Of a stretch of DNA of 64,000 nucleotides, positions 63,280-64,000 are shown one piece after another. Every line of letters begins with the position of its first letter. Position 1 is the stretch's first letter. The notes below the pieces were generated by a model. That model saw only the letters and a program-made list of their open reading frames with translations, made no database searches and had not been told where the DNA came from. The stretch is taken from the NCBI GenBank assembly GCA_022448955.1, contig JAKVCU010000060.1, positions 16,170 to 80,169 on the forward strand. The letters are read 5' to 3'. Origin of the DNA: Saprospiraceae bacterium (GTDB taxonomy: Bacteria; Bacteroidota; Bacteroidia; Chitinophagales; Saprospiraceae). The translations under genes and the position numbers were made by a program.

Positions 63280-63738
63280 TTGAAAATAAAAAACACGAAA
63301 AATTGGGTTATAATACTAGCAGTAATTGCGACTTTAATTTTCTTTAATTTGAAAAATTACTATGATTACTATGGTAAGAATTATAATAGTGAAAGGGAGA
63401 ATTTTGGAGTCTTAAAAATTCCAAAAACTTGGAGGACAAAATACAGAGGAACTACAACCAAGCTTTGGAGTCCAGAAAATTTTAAGGAAATAACTAAAGG
63501 GAGAATTGGAAAAGAAGTGATACTTAAGAATGGAAAAATATATTTAGAAAGAGACAGAATTATTAATAAAAGTAACGGAAAATATATAGGATTAGAAGTT
63601 TCTTATGAATTTGATACTGAACCCAACTTTTCGTACAAATATTTCGAAGTCAAGGGTAATACTCAATTAAATAGTCGGAAATTAAGTAAAGAAGAATTTG
63701 ATAAAATCATTAAAGACTGGGAAATTAAAATGAATTAA
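63280..63738 (+). CDS. Hypothetical single-span membrane protein
   Basis: This protein is 152 aa if it starts at TTG 63280; the frame is open from 63175, but the sequence before is very AT-rich and not protein-like. It has a basic start, one membrane helix (WVIILAVIATLIFF) and a soluble lysine/asparagine-rich domain (~35-152; NFGVLKIPKTWRTKYRG, GRIGKEVILKNGKIYLERD). Its base composition is more AT-rich than the housekeeping genes. I do not recognise the family. Confidence 0.55.
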   Translation: MKIKNTKNWVIILAVIATLIFFNLKNYYDYYGKNYNSERENFGVLKIPKTWRTKYRGTTTKLWSPENFKEITKGRIGKEVILKNGKIYLERDRIINKSNGKYIGLEVSYEFDTEPNFSYKYFEVKGNTQLNSRKLSKEEFDKIIKDWEIKMN

Positions 63739-63758
63739 TAATTAGTATAAAAAACTAT

Positions 63759-64000
63759 ATGTCAATAAGATATAAAACTTTAAATCGAGCGAAATCATTC
63801 CTAGAGGCAATTAAAATTGAGAATATAATTGTCTCTAATTCAACCAGGATAAATAACCAAACAAAAGCTGCTTTTCTAAAACAGAATATCCACTCAAAGA
63901 ACTTTATCGAACATGGAATAAATTCAAACAAATTAACAATTTCTGAAATTAGATCATTAGAAAATGAATTTTTCACTTATTGGAACGAAGCTATTAATCT
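63759..64000 (+). CDS. Hypothetical protein, 5' part (runs off the window)
   Basis: An open frame from ATG 63759 continues to the window edge (80 codons). The start is MSIRYKTLNRAKSFLEAI, followed by a Lys/Asn/Ile-rich, predicted helical sequence (KAAFLKQNIHSKNFIEHG, ISEIRSLENEFFTYW). No known domain is visible. The start lies 20 bases after the preceding stop, so the two may be co-transcribed. Confidence 0.55.
   Translation, partial: MSIRYKTLNRAKSFLEAIKIENIIVSNSTRINNQTKAAFLKQNIHSKNFIEHGINSNKLTISEIRSLENEFFTYWNEAIN

Overview
The window looks like chromosomal sequence of a Bacteroidota bacterium, plausibly of the Saprospiria/Lewinella type. The evidence is: at least five secreted proteins ending in a type IX secretion (T9SS) type A sorting domain; TonB-dependent receptors with an N-terminal carboxypeptidase-like domain; a TamL-type lipoprotein; DUF5689, DUF1501 and DUF1800 proteins; weak Shine-Dalgarno signals; and many TAnnTTTG -7 promoter boxes. 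The genus assignment is inference. I saw no tRNA, rRNA or CRISPR array.

Layout. 1-9 kb: the 5' part of a TonB receptor, two tandem T9SS cargo proteins, an S9 peptidase and a VCBS/FG-GAP T9SS protein. 9-22 kb: mostly housekeeping genes. These are an enolase-superfamily enzyme, a zinc-ribbon protein, DUF2256, a lone cytochrome oxidase subunit III, purL, a TlpA-type thioredoxin, an SpoU methyltransferase, tamL, nth-purM and an M23 peptidase. 22-25 kb: AlgH and a ptpS-folE-fabD operon. 25-28 kb: a LytS/LytTR two-component pair in long intergenic DNA. 28-38 kb: a large T9SS protein, a 473-aa orphan, a 1042-aa TPR protein with a companion beta-barrel, and a small HTH protein. 38-47.5 kb: trmN6, then a TonB receptor + triple-DUF5689 lipoprotein operon facing a lipocalin, an extracellular nuclease/phosphatase-like enzyme and a PIF1-type helicase. 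47.5-55.5 kb: a 43-aa membrane protein, a flavodoxin-fold oxidoreductase, a Crp/Fnr regulator, a GT-C-like membrane protein, a DUF1800-DUF1501 pair and an SDR. 55.5-61.4 kb: a pgmB-GH65 maltose phosphorylase operon, a lipoprotein and RtcB. 61.4-64 kb: an accessory-looking end with a tyrosine recombinase and two AT-rich unknown genes.

How genes fit together. ptpS carries the C-x5-HGH motif of true 6-pyruvoyl-tetrahydropterin synthases, so with folE it suggests a tetrahydrobiopterin-like pterin route. pgmB and GH65 make a two-step phosphorolytic disaccharide pathway. The TonB/DUF5689/nuclease locus looks like an uptake system for a phosphate- or nucleic-acid-containing substrate (inference).

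The most unusual non-coding signal is a dispersed intergenic element. A near-complete copy lies at 24773-24970, a reverse-oriented copy at 59359-59535 and a third end fragment at 59749-59813. It has conserved ends (TAAGYAG...CTAG) and two internal hairpins. The last two copies form a 455-bp unit with perfect 23-bp inverted ends. A tyrosine recombinase with a duplicated N-terminal module lies about 2 kb further on. I found no clearly new multi-gene defence system.
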